Of a stretch of DNA of 64,000 nucleotides, positions 45,135-53,034 are shown piece by piece (position 1 is the stretch's first letter; every line of letters begins with the position of its first letter). The position numbers and the translations under genes were made by a program. The stretch covers positions 1 through 64,000 of the forward strand of contig NZ_JAAOCA010000001.1 of NCBI RefSeq assembly GCF_014694385.1. Reading direction: 5' to 3'. The notes beneath the pieces are model-generated. The model was given only the letters and a program-made list of their open reading frames with translations. It was not told the DNA's origin and did no database searches. This DNA comes from Pseudomonas typographi. Lineage in GTDB: Bacteria; Pseudomonadota; Gammaproteobacteria; Pseudomonadales; Pseudomonadaceae.

Positions 45135-45928
45135 GCGGCCATCCACCCACCGTCGACCATCAAGGTGGTGCCGGTGATAAAGCTGGCGTCGGGGCTGGCC
45201 AGAAACACTACGGCTTTGGCTATATCGTCGGGGAGCCCGAGCCGAGGCCAGGGGGTGCGCCGTATCGCACGCTCCATCACCACCGGGTCGAGGGCGCGGC
45301 CGCCAGCCCCGGTCTGCACCTTGCCCGGGGCGACAGCGTTACAGATGATCTGCTGCTCGGCGTAATCGCAGGCCAACTGCCGGGTCAGATAATCAATGGC
45401 CGCCTTGCTTACACCATAGGCGAGGTCTTGCGGCGCCGCGATCATGCCGTGCTGGGACGACAGGTTGATGATGCGCCCACGCGCTTCGTCCAGGGGCGCT
45501 TGCCGGACCATTTGCCGGACCGCCGCGCGACAGCAGCGATACACCCCGCTCAGGTTGACATCGAGTACCCGGTGCCAGTCGACCTCCTCCAGTTCGAGCA
45601 ACGGCCGCGCGTGGCGGATGCAGGCGTTGTTGACCAATACATCCAAGCGTCCGAAGCGCGCGGCGGTGGTCTCGATCAAGTCGTCGACCTGGGCCGTGTC
45701 GGCCACATCTGTCTGCACGAAATAAGCCTGCTGACCTGCCTGGGTAATCAGCTCGGCGGTAGGCTGGCCGCCTTCGATCACCTCGCTGGTGACATCGGCG
45801 ACCACCACGACGGCACCCTGAGCCGCCAATTGACGGGCGATGGCGCGCCCGATGCCAGAGGCGGCGCCAGTGACGATACATACCTTGCCGGCCATCTTCA
45901 GTCCTGACGCTGCAAACGCTGGATTCAT
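45131..45928 (-). CDS. SDR family oxidoreductase (classical)
   Basis: 265 residues. The cofactor motif TGAASGIGRAIA is at the N-terminus, NNACI in the middle, the active Ser in NLSSQHGMIA, the YxxxK pair in AYGVSKAAIDYL, and the C-terminal GTTLMVDGGWMA is standard. ATG 45928 has AAGGTG upstream and overlaps the epimerase stop as ATGA. It probably oxidises or reduces an alcohol/keto group in the island 1 pathway. Confidence 0.87.
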   Translation of the reverse strand: MNPAFAASGLKMAGKVCIVTGAASGIGRAIARQLAAQGAVVVVADVTSEVIEGGQPTAELITQAGQQAYFVQTDVADTAQVDDLIETTAARFGRLDVLVNNACIRHARPLLELEEVDWHRVLDVNLSGVYRCCRAAVRQMVRQAPLDEARGRIINLSSQHGMIAAPQDLAYGVSKAAIDYLTRQLACDYAEQQIICNAVAPGKVQTGAGGRALDPVVMERAIRRTPWPRLGLPDDIAKAVVFLASPDASFITGTTLMVDGGWMAA

Positions 45929-46923
45929 TGCTGCACCTTTTGTTCGATGCCCGCAGTGCACGCGAGCCAGTGGTGAAAATCGTGGTCGGCCGCGGCCAGG
46001 TCGAAGCGCGGCACGAAGCCCGTGTCGTCGCGCAGGCGCTGGATATTCATGCTGGCGCGGTCGTAATCGGCGTACATGTCGATGCTGGCGGCTTCGCCAG
46101 GCGCTGCCAGCCGCCAGCGGAAACCGGGGTGGCGCGCTTCAAGCCGCTCGCACCACTGGCCCAGTCGCCACTCGAAACCGGCCGCCAGGTTGTAGATCGG
46201 GAAGTTCCAGTGCTCATGTTCCAACAGGCAGGCGATAGCCTGCGCGGCGTCGCGCACGTAAAGCCAATCGCGCTGGCTATCGCCGGGCAGCACAGCGGTA
46301 CCGCCTCGACGGGCCGCTTCAAGCAACTGCAACGGCGCGCTGAGCGTGTCGCGCAAACCACTGTCGGCTTCCCATGGGCCGAAGCAGGTGCCCAGCCTGC
46401 CGATCGCCAGCGCCAGGCCGCACAGACTCGCCAACCGCAGCGCCGCTTCTTCGGCCGCGCGCTTGGACATGCCGTACAGCCCTTCAGGCGCCAGTGGCGA
46501 GTTGGCCTCATCGAGCATGGCCGGCTCACGCCCGGTGGCCCCATAGACCGAACCGGAGCTGATATGCAGCAGCCGGGACACGCCACAATCGGCTGCCGTG
46601 CCGATGGCCGCCAGAACGCCGCCTACGTTTACGTCAAAGATCGCCTGGGGCGTCAGGCGCTCACGGCGCGCATCCGCCGTAATGGCCGCCAGGGTGACCA
46701 CTCGCTGCGGCCTCGACTCGCTCATCACTCGGCGCAGCGCCGTGGCGTTGCGTACGTCCCCCTGCTCCTCGCTGAAGCGGCCTGGCAACGCGGCGAATAT
46801 CGCCAAAGCCGCAGGGGGGATGGGGCTGATGTCGAAGCCCACTACATCCTCGCCCTTTGCCAACAGAAGCTCGGCCAGCGCCAGCCCGACAAAGCCACTA
46901 CAGCCGGTGATCAGGGTTTTCAT
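45925..46923 (-). CDS. NAD-dependent epimerase/dehydratase (extended SDR)
   Basis: 332 residues. GxxGxxG is in TGCSGFVGLALAE, and the catalytic tyrosine and lysine are in LYGMSKRAAEEA with SGSVYGATG before. The C-terminal domain is shorter than in sugar-nucleotide epimerases, so a small substrate such as a sugar acid or hydroxyacid is possible, as for extended SDRs in catabolic clusters. It lies between the ABC ATPase and the classical SDR with a one-base gap. Confidence 0.85.
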   Translation of the reverse strand: MKTLITGCSGFVGLALAELLLAKGEDVVGFDISPIPPAALAIFAALPGRFSEEQGDVRNATALRRVMSESRPQRVVTLAAITADARRERLTPQAIFDVNVGGVLAAIGTAADCGVSRLLHISSGSVYGATGREPAMLDEANSPLAPEGLYGMSKRAAEEAALRLASLCGLALAIGRLGTCFGPWEADSGLRDTLSAPLQLLEAARRGGTAVLPGDSQRDWLYVRDAAQAIACLLEHEHWNFPIYNLAAGFEWRLGQWCERLEARHPGFRWRLAAPGEAASIDMYADYDRASMNIQRLRDDTGFVPRFDLAAADHDFHHWLACTAGIEQKVQQ

Positions 46924-46924
46924 A

Positions 46925-47695
46925 TCAGATCGCTTCCCCTACCGGCTCCGGGCGCAGCAGCGACAGGATGTGCCGTTTGTAGTCGTTGAAGACCTTGCTG
47001 GTAGGATCGCGCGGGCGCTCCAGATCAATCGGCAGCAGCTCGCGGATGCGGCCCGGCCTCGCCGACATCACCGCCACGTGGGTGCCCAGGGCGAGAGACT
47101 CGTCGATGCCGTGGGTGACGAAGACGATGGTGCTCTGGCTTTCGCGCCAGATACGAATCAACTCGGCGTGCATGTCCATCTTGGTCTGCTCGTCCAGCGC
47201 GCCGAAGGGTTCATCCATCAGGATCACTTCGGGGTTCATCAGCAGCGCCCGAGCGATACCCACCCGTTGGTTCATGCCACCTGAAAGCTCGCTGGGAAAG
47301 TGATTTTCGAAACCTTTGAGGCCGACCATTTCGATGAACTTATGCGCCTTTTCGCGGCGGATATCCTTGCCCACTCCGCGCATTTTCAGGTGGAACGCAA
47401 CGTTCTCCCACACCGGTAGCCAGGGCATCAAATTGGCCTGCTGGAACACCACCCCCCGGTCAGCGCCGGGCGCGGTCACTGGTTGACCGCCAACCGTCAC
47501 CGCGCCCTCGGTGGGATGATCGAAACCGGCAATCATATTCAGCAAGGTTGACTTGCCGCAGCCACTGGGGCCCAGCAGGCAAAGAAATTCATTGCGCGCG
47601 ACGGTCAGGCTGACATTGTCCAGGGCACGGATGCCGTTAGGCCGCTTGGGGTCATCAAATATCCGGGAAACACGGTCGATGGTAATCAGCGCCAT
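46925..47695 (-). CDS. ABC transporter ATP-binding protein (Ssu/Tau/Nrt type)
   Basis: 256 residues; energises the importer of island 1. Walker A is LLGPSGCGKSTLLNMIAG, the signature ELSGGMNQRVGIARAL, Walker B VILMDEPFGALDEQ and the switch His in VFVTHGIDE. Subfamily features match taurine, sulfonate and nitrate importers. Gap of three bases to the permease gene, so the three ABC genes are coupled. Confidence 0.92.
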   Translation of the reverse strand: MALITIDRVSRIFDDPKRPNGIRALDNVSLTVARNEFLCLLGPSGCGKSTLLNMIAGFDHPTEGAVTVGGQPVTAPGADRGVVFQQANLMPWLPVWENVAFHLKMRGVGKDIRREKAHKFIEMVGLKGFENHFPSELSGGMNQRVGIARALLMNPEVILMDEPFGALDEQTKMDMHAELIRIWRESQSTIVFVTHGIDESLALGTHVAVMSARPGRIRELLPIDLERPRDPTSKVFNDYKRHILSLLRPEPVGEAI

Positions 47696-47698
47696 GGT

Positions 47699-48559
47699 TC
47701 AACCCTCCTTCTGCAAAGTGGAACCGCGCTGCCAGCGCAGAAGATAAGCGCCCACGCGCTTGATCACGTAGTCGCTGAGAAAACCCAACAGACCGATGCT
47801 CACCATGGAGGCGATGACGATGTCGTAGCGCAGAAAGTAATAAGAATCCCACAGCACGTAACCCACGCCACTTTTGACCGCGACCATTTCTGCGGTCACC
47901 GTGAGCATCCAGGCTGAACCAATGGCGATTCGCAGGCCGGAAAAGATGCTCGGCAGCGCGGCCGGGAAAACGATGTAGCGCAGCAGCTTGCTCGGTGTGC
48001 CGCCGGTCATGGCGCCAGCGCGCAGCAGGTTTCGATCACAGTTTTTGACGCCGTGGATGGTGCTGAGCAGCACCGGGAAAAACGAGCCCATGAATACCAG
48101 GAAGATGGCTGGCTTATCGGCGATGCCAAACCAGATGATCGCCAGTGGGATCCACGACACCGGGGGCACCGGGCGCAGTATTTGCAGCACGGGCTCGAAG
48201 AGGTTTTCCACCGTACGCGACCAGCCGATGGCCATGCCTGCGCCAATCCCCAGCACCGCTGCCAAGGCAAACCCGGAGAACACCCTAAACGAACTCGCTG
48301 CCACATCGAACAACCAGTGCCCGCTGTAGCTCTGGGTATTGCCGTCGGTGGCAAAGACCCAATCGGCCCATGCGATCAATACTTGGGACGGCGCGGGCAG
48401 CAATGCCCGGGGCAAGATCCCTGAGCGGGAGAATACCTCCCAACCTACGATCAGCAGCACCGGGACGATGCCGCGTTCGATACTCTTGTAGAGCCGCCAC
48501 ATCATGGACGGGCCCTGCTTGCGCCCGGCCTCGTGAACTTTCATGGCAGTGCTCTTCAT
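47699..48559 (-). CDS. ABC transporter permease (Ssu/Tau type)
   Basis: 286 residues and about six membrane helices, with the EAA-like coupling loop in LLRAGAMTGGTPSKLLRYIVFPAALP. The motif SWIPLAIIWFGI is characteristic of the SsuC/TauC branch. The start at 48559 lies one base after the binding-protein stop; ATG 48544 is an alternative. The open frame extends further upstream but overlaps the binding-protein gene. Confidence 0.9.
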   Translation of the reverse strand: MKSTAMKVHEAGRKQGPSMMWRLYKSIERGIVPVLLIVGWEVFSRSGILPRALLPAPSQVLIAWADWVFATDGNTQSYSGHWLFDVAASSFRVFSGFALAAVLGIGAGMAIGWSRTVENLFEPVLQILRPVPPVSWIPLAIIWFGIADKPAIFLVFMGSFFPVLLSTIHGVKNCDRNLLRAGAMTGGTPSKLLRYIVFPAALPSIFSGLRIAIGSAWMLTVTAEMVAVKSGVGYVLWDSYYFLRYDIVIASMVSIGLLGFLSDYVIKRVGAYLLRWQRGSTLQKEG

Positions 48560-48560
48560 C

Positions 48561-49586
48561 TCAATACCCCAGCTCGGTCTTCGACTTACCTGTAACGGTT
48601 TCCAGGAAGCTGTAGTCCATGTTTTTTTCCACCGCATCGCTGACATCGGTGCTGGTGTACTTGAGGTCACGCATCATTTGCGCGATAGCCACCGCCGAAG
48701 CGCGGTGCATGTCGTAATCGGGGTACAGGTTCTCGACGGCGCCGGTGGCGATTGCCTTATCCAGCCCGGTGACTTTCTGGATCGTGTCGATGAACAAGGG
48801 TTTGTCGCTGGCCATCAGGTCGTTAACCTTGACGATGGCACGTACCGTTTCTTCCACACCCTTGCGATTGTCTTCGATGACGTCCGAGCGGGTGACTATG
48901 AGGTTGGTCAACTTGCCAGCCGCCTGGTCATAGGGAAAATCGAAGAATTTGGCGGCTTTGACTTCACGGATCTGGGTGGCGAAGGGCTCTACCGACGTGA
49001 TCAACTCCACTTCTCCACGTCGCAGTGCCTGCACATGGTCGGAGGGGTTGGGGATGTTGATGAACTGCACATCCTTGTTGATATCGATGCCATGCTTGAG
49101 GAAAGCCCCACGCATATGGATGTCCTGAGCATTGCCACGGGAGGCGGCCACCCTGAACGGCTTGCCCTCGGCTTTGTATTGGCCGATGAGTTTTTTCAGG
49201 CCTTCCCAGTCACCTGCCTGAACGGGTAGATCGTTACCGACCAGAATCTGCGAACCCCCGTTGATCTGGCCGGAGATCGCGACCACATCGAACCCCTTAT
49301 CCAAGGCAGTGGCGTAGTGCAGGTAAGTCACCTGGGCAACGTCGATGCTTTTTGACAGCAGCGCGGTGAGCACATCATTGCCAGTGTTAAAAGCAATGGC
49401 TTCCAGCTTTACGCCTGTGGCGTTCTGCGGGGTCAGCGACAACGGCGTGCAATGGGCGCATTTGGCGTAGCCCAGTTTCACCGGCTTTGCCTCGTCGGCA
49501 TGGGCCATGGTCATGATACCGAGGCTCAACAGCAGTGCCGAAGCAGCGCGTTTGAGTACGTTTACAGACGAGCAAGTCACTGGCAT
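48561..49586 (-). CDS. ABC transporter substrate-binding protein (NMT1/Tau/Ssu-like)
   Basis: 341 residues. The signal peptide runs from MPVTCSSVNVLKRAASALL to MAHA-DEAKPV. The mature protein is a NrtA/TauA-type binding lobe (KLGYAKCAHCTPLSL, ALLSKSIDVAQVTY). ATG 49586 follows GGAGAAG. First gene of the operon, after a 318-base divergent region with three copies of a candidate operator. The bound compound is not evident. Confidence 0.88.
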   Translation of the reverse strand: MPVTCSSVNVLKRAASALLLSLGIMTMAHADEAKPVKLGYAKCAHCTPLSLTPQNATGVKLEAIAFNTGNDVLTALLSKSIDVAQVTYLHYATALDKGFDVVAISGQINGGSQILVGNDLPVQAGDWEGLKKLIGQYKAEGKPFRVAASRGNAQDIHMRGAFLKHGIDINKDVQFINIPNPSDHVQALRRGEVELITSVEPFATQIREVKAAKFFDFPYDQAAGKLTNLIVTRSDVIEDNRKGVEETVRAIVKVNDLMASDKPLFIDTIQKVTGLDKAIATGAVENLYPDYDMHRASAVAIAQMMRDLKYTSTDVSDAVEKNMDYSFLETVTGKSKTELGY

Positions 49587-49598
49587 CGGGCTTCTCCA

Positions 49599-49609
49599 AT
49601 TGTCACTAA
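49599..49609 (-). promoter_or_regulatory. Candidate operator 1 (ATTGTCACTAA)
   Basis: Near-palindrome 13 bases upstream of the binding-protein start. Same 11-base pattern as the next two sites; fits a TTGTnACAA-type FCD/GntR box. Confidence 0.4.
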
Positions 49610-49619
49610 AGGCTAAGGC

Positions 49620-49630
49620 TTTGTCACAAA
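49620..49630. promoter_or_regulatory. Candidate operator 2 (TTTGTCACAAA)
   Basis: Perfect 11-base palindrome TTTGT-C-ACAAA, 21 bases from operator 1, that is two helical turns. It lies in the divergent region between the operon and the GntR gene. Confidence 0.5.
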
Positions 49631-49855
49631 CTGTTTGCAACCGTTGTGCCATGTTTAGTGCCCCCGCGCATTGACACGGCGTTCATAAGGCGATGAACCG
49701 CGCTCACCCCCAGCTGCTAACGCTCGGCGCCTTACGCCAGGTGAATCGCCAGGCTGCCCAGGGATGCACTCCCACAGCTTCGCAACTGCGCAATGAAAGT
49801 GCAGCGCATCAAATAGTGACCACCGAAGGTGCAGCCTTGGACAATTCAGATTCAC

Positions 49856-49866
49856 TTTGTGACAAT
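49856..49866 (+). promoter_or_regulatory. Candidate operator 3 (TTTGTGACAAT)
   Basis: Same pattern in inverse orientation (ATTGTCACAAA), 39 bases before the GntR start. Placed to allow autoregulation. The remaining DNA of the 318-base gap holds no gene that I can see. Confidence 0.45.
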
Positions 49867-49904
49867 AGGATCAACAACTGTAGTAAGTAGCGAGGACTGC
49901 CTAC

Positions 49905-50636
49905 GTGCTGACTGAAGAAACCCCGACTTCTCGCCCACGCAAGGTCCGCACCAGGGACCAGATACTGGGCGCCAGTGACAAGCGTGACGGCATTTATGAA
50001 CGCATCCTCAACGCAGTGATGGAACATCGACTCATCCCGGGTACCAAGCTGGTAGAAGAGAAGCTTGCGGGCGTTTTCCAAGTAAACCGCACGCGTATTC
50101 GCGAAGTGTTGGCGCGCCTGGCCTATGAAGGCATTGTCACGACCATCCCCAATCGCGGAGCCTTTATCGCCAGCCCTTCGGTGGAGGAAGCGCGGCTTAT
50201 TTTCCAAGCACGGCGAATCCTCGAGCCGGCGTTGATCCGCAGCCTTGTTGCCAAGGCAGACGGTGAGCAGTTCCAGCGGCTGCATGCGCACGTAGCCCAA
50301 GAACGCGCCGCACGGGAAGCCGCAGACACGCGCGCGGTCATACGCCTCTCCGGAGAATTCCACCTGCTGATCGCGCAGATGGTCGATAGCCCGCCACTGA
50401 TCAAGCTGATGCGTGAGCTGTCGTTACTGACCTGCCTGATCATCCTGCTGTATGACTCGCCCAACGTACCCGCCTGCCCTAATCACGAACACACCGAGGT
50501 CATCCAGGCCATGGAACAGGGGCAGGTAGACGAAGCGGTGCGCTTGATGCTCGGTCACCTGGATCATATTGAAGCGACCCTGGATCTCTCGTTGGAAGAA
50601 GACACTGAAGTGGACCTGGAACACATCTTCGGCTGA
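49905..50636 (+). CDS. GntR family transcriptional regulator (FCD domain)
   Basis: 243 residues; likely controls the divergent catabolic operon. The winged helix-turn-helix is within residues 28-95 (GIYERILNAVMEHRL, NRTRIREVLARLAYEGIV, PNRGAFIASPS). The C-terminal FCD domain has the metal-site-like region SGEFHLLIAQ and NHEHTEVIQAM. Start GTG 49905 follows CGAGGA by eight bases. Position and operators suggest a repressor relieved by the pathway substrate. Confidence 0.9.
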   Translation: MLTEETPTSRPRKVRTRDQILGASDKRDGIYERILNAVMEHRLIPGTKLVEEKLAGVFQVNRTRIREVLARLAYEGIVTTIPNRGAFIASPSVEEARLIFQARRILEPALIRSLVAKADGEQFQRLHAHVAQERAAREAADTRAVIRLSGEFHLLIAQMVDSPPLIKLMRELSLLTCLIILLYDSPNVPACPNHEHTEVIQAMEQGQVDEAVRLMLGHLDHIEATLDLSLEEDTEVDLEHIFG

Positions 50637-50686
50637 AACCGGCCGCAACCTCATCCTTTACAGCAACCTGCCCGCCAGGAATCGCC

Positions 50687-51430
50687 ATGAGACTGCTGAT
50701 CATCAACCCGAATATCTCGCAAAGCGTCACCGACCTCATCGAAGCCGAGGCTCGACGCACTGTGGCGCCTGATACGCAGATCTTGATGGCCACTGCCCAG
50801 AACGGCGTCGCCTACATCGAGACGCGGTTCGAAGCATTACTTGGCGGGCACGCGGCGGCCGTTATTGCGGGTGAACAACTGGGCAACTATGATGCGGTGA
50901 TCGTCGCCGCGTTCGGCGACCCGGGCTTGCTGGCGCTCAAGGAGGTGCTGGATGTGCCGGTGGTGGGCCTGACCGAGGCCGCGCTGATGACGGCTGCACA
51001 ACTGGGCCAGCGCATTTCCATCATCGCCATTTCTCATCGAATCACCAGTTGGTATCGCGAGTGCGTGGAGCAAAATGGCCTGCTCGGTCGTCTCGCCAGC
51101 ATCCGGCATCTAGATCGCCCGTTACGCGACGCTGGCAGCGTGCAGCAGGACCATGCCCAACGGCTACTGGAGTTAAGCCAGCTGGCGATACGGGAGGACG
51201 GCGCCGACGTGCTGATTCTCGCCGGTGCGCCGCTGGCCGGCCTGGCTCGTGGCCTGGCGGGCCAGTTGCCGGTACCGGTGGTGGACGGGGTGTCCTGCGC
51301 AGTGGCGCAGGCTCAGTTGCTGCACCGGTTGCAAGCTGGCCTGGCACGCGAAGGCAGCTTCGCGCGGCCCCCGGCGAAACCGAACCAAGGACTGCCGGCT
51401 GGCTTGCAGGCCCTGTTGACGCAGGCGTGA
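50687..51430 (+). CDS. Asp/Glu/hydantoin racemase-like protein lacking both catalytic cysteines
   Basis: 247 residues; opens MRLLIINPNISQSVTD as in HyuA-type hydantoin/allantoin racemases. The first catalytic Cys, normally in ACFGDPG, is Ala (A75 in VAAFGDPG). The second, normally in LGCAGM, is Gly (G180 in LILAGAPLAGL). A two-base racemase mechanism therefore seems impossible. It may bind substrate, or catalyse something else. Co-directional with the GntR gene, 50 bases downstream. Confidence 0.75.
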   Translation: MRLLIINPNISQSVTDLIEAEARRTVAPDTQILMATAQNGVAYIETRFEALLGGHAAAVIAGEQLGNYDAVIVAAFGDPGLLALKEVLDVPVVGLTEAALMTAAQLGQRISIIAISHRITSWYRECVEQNGLLGRLASIRHLDRPLRDAGSVQQDHAQRLLELSQLAIREDGADVLILAGAPLAGLARGLAGQLPVPVVDGVSCAVAQAQLLHRLQAGLAREGSFARPPAKPNQGLPAGLQALLTQA

Positions 51431-51436
51431 GGCGAT

Positions 51437-51855
51437 TCAACCCAGCAGCATGGGCGCCTCGAGGCACAGCCCCAGCGAACGCTTCATGGCTGCCGCTGCG
51501 TGCAATACGCGCGCATCCTCATAACGCGCAGCCACCACCTGCATCCCTATGGGCAGCCCGCTGCGGCCGACACCGCAAGGCAATGACAAGGCGGGCACCG
51601 CACATGTTGAATATCGGCGTGTACCCCGCATGGCCCCGAGGGCCCGCAGGCTGCCCGCCGAACGTCGCGGGGCCGAGCTGATCCGCCAGCTACGCCTCCC
51701 CAGGCGCACTAGGGCACAGCAGCAGGTCGTAGTCGCCGAAAAAACCGGCCAGCGTACTCGAGAGCTCATTGCGCAACTGCAGCAACTGGGCGGTGACTAC
51801 GCCTGGAATCGTCAAGCCGGTTTGTACCTGGGCACGGTGTAGAAGCTCAGACTTG
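51437..51855 (-). pseudogene. Amidase (GatA family) C-terminal remnant
   Basis: Matching pieces lie in different frames: LLQLRNELSSTLAGFF and DYDLLLCPSAPGEA upstream, then PALSLPCGVGRSGLPIGMQVVAARYEDARV downstream. At least two frameshifts separate them, and the catalytic Ser-Ser-Lys half is missing. The gene is therefore dead. It may have supplied the missing amide hydrolysis step of the pathway. Confidence 0.7.
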
Positions 51856-52131
51856 ATCAAACGAAATTGGACTATCTTTTCGATCGAATTCAGCAGAAGT
51901 GCCAAAATGGGTCAAACCATGAAGCGTTTATGCCGTTGTAGACCATAGAGCCCGTTAGCGAGCTAAGTTACAGGGCACTCGGGGAGCGAAATCAGTACAT
52001 CTACAGTACAATGCCCAGCTTAAGCAACCTTCTCAAAACTACGCTCAACACCTCGTACTACGGGGCCTACAGCTATGCCGACCTACATTCACCTACGAAC
52101 GAATTCTCTAGGCATAGCACGTCGCCTAGCA
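51856..52131. other. Region with no gene recognised, at the right end of island 1
   Basis: About 276 bases of lower GC look than the surroundings. A 42-codon open frame ends in the repeat but has no likeness to known families. I see no promoter or hairpin worth naming. Confidence 0.4.
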
Positions 52132-52223
52132 ACTCATAATCCTTTGGTCCACGGTTCGAGTCCGTGTGGGCCCACCAACTCCAAAGCCGCGCATTGCGCG
52201 GCTTTCGTGTTTCTGGGTGGTTC
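52132..52223 (+). repeat. Direct repeat copy 2: attR of island 1 and attL of island 2
   Basis: Exact copy of 40251-40342: 46 bases of the tRNA 3' half plus the terminator hairpin. The tRNA 5' half is missing here, so no second functional tRNA exists. Confidence 0.88.
52183..52205 (+). terminator. tRNA-type terminator hairpin (copy 2)
   Basis: Identical ten-base stem AAAGCCGCGC / GCGCGGCTTT inside the second repeat. It would still stop rightward transcription out of island 1. Confidence 0.65.
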
Positions 52224-52303
52224 TTCACAATTACAATCCTATGGTCCAAAGGTACAAAATCGGTACAGTGCTGGTGCGCCAGTACACCTTTGGAGTCCTT
52301 CAG

Positions 52304-52645
52304 ATCGCCACAATCGTTAAAACCCCTGCCGGCACCTGGAGGGCCGCCATCCGCAAAACCGGATGGCCTACGAACGCCAAACCTTCCGCACCAAACGCGA
52401 CGCCGAGGATTGGTCACGGCGTACCGAAGATGAAATGGTGCGCGGTGTGTATATCCAACGCAGCGGGTCTGACCGACTGACGCTCGAAAGTGCCTGCAGC
52501 GATATCTGCGCGAAGTCAGCCCGACTAAAAATCTCCCCATGCAGAAGGCTGAGGCGACCAAGGCTCAGCAATTGATTCAGCACTTGGGGAATACCCCCTC
52601 GCCGCCCTATCGTCCGAAGTTATTGCCAATTATCGCGATACCCGT
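52304..52645 (+). pseudogene. Tyrosine-recombinase integrase remnant, copy 2
   Basis: Homologous to copy 1. The start codon is ATC instead of ATG (IATIVKTPAGTWRAAIRKTGWPT). One base is lost near 52380, after which TFRTKRDAEDWSRRTEDEMVRG continues in another frame, then further shifts near 52490 and 52590 before LAALSSEVIANYRDTR. The gene stops near 52645 without catalytic domain. The lesions differ from those of copy 1. Confidence 0.85.
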
Positions 52646-53025
52646 TGTGGTTCACAAACTGCTTGAGCAATGAGTTCGATGCGTGCACCAGCCGACAATA
52701 GCTCCTTGACCACAACCGTAGCCCGACAGGGATACGGTTCATCAAAAAACTCTGCATACACCTTGTTCATCGCCGCAGCATCGCTTCGTTCAACAAGGAA
52801 TACCTGGACCTGCACGACATTGGCTAGGCTGCCGCCTGCCGCTTGCATCGCCTGGCGCAGGTTGCTCAATGCCTGGCGTGTCTGCTGCTCAATATCCCCG
52901 TCGACGAACATGCCGCTGGAAGGGTCCTTGGAAATGTGCGCCGTGAATATCTGGTGGCCGGCACGCACAGTGCCGTTCAGCGGTGCCGCGGACCGGGCGA
53001 TACCCGTATCAATGACTTCAAGCAT
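52630..53025 (-). CDS. RidA family enamine/imine deaminase
   Basis: 131 residues. Hydrolyses reactive enamines/imines formed by PLP enzymes. Contains the family core RQALSNLRQAMQAAGGSLANVVQVQVFL and the active Arg in CRATVVVKELLSAGARIELIA. The last five codons (QRVSR) and the stop come from the integrase remnant of the island end, so the C-terminus is probably newly acquired. Last gene of the island 2 operon, ten bases after the aldehyde dehydrogenase. Confidence 0.85.
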   Translation of the reverse strand: MLEVIDTGIARSAAPLNGTVRAGHQIFTAHISKDPSSGMFVDGDIEQQTRQALSNLRQAMQAAGGSLANVVQVQVFLVERSDAAAMNKVYAEFFDEPYPCRATVVVKELLSAGARIELIAQAVCEPQRVSR

Positions 53026-53034
53026 GCGAATTCC

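Larger units (their letters stand above)
40297..52131. mobile_element. Genomic island 1, inserted at the tRNA 3' end
   Basis: An 11.8-kb segment bounded by the direct repeats, with a broken integrase next to the left repeat, a degraded amidase near the right repeat, and a catabolic operon in between. These are standard island traits. No transposase or conjugation genes are seen. Its integrase is dead, so it is probably fixed. Confidence 0.8.

Noticed and set aside
50687-51430. Functional hydantoin racemase
   Set aside because: Both catalytic cysteines are replaced, so I keep only 'racemase-like'.
52010-52140. 42-codon open frame ending in the second att repeat
   Set aside because: No ribosome site, no similarity; likely chance.
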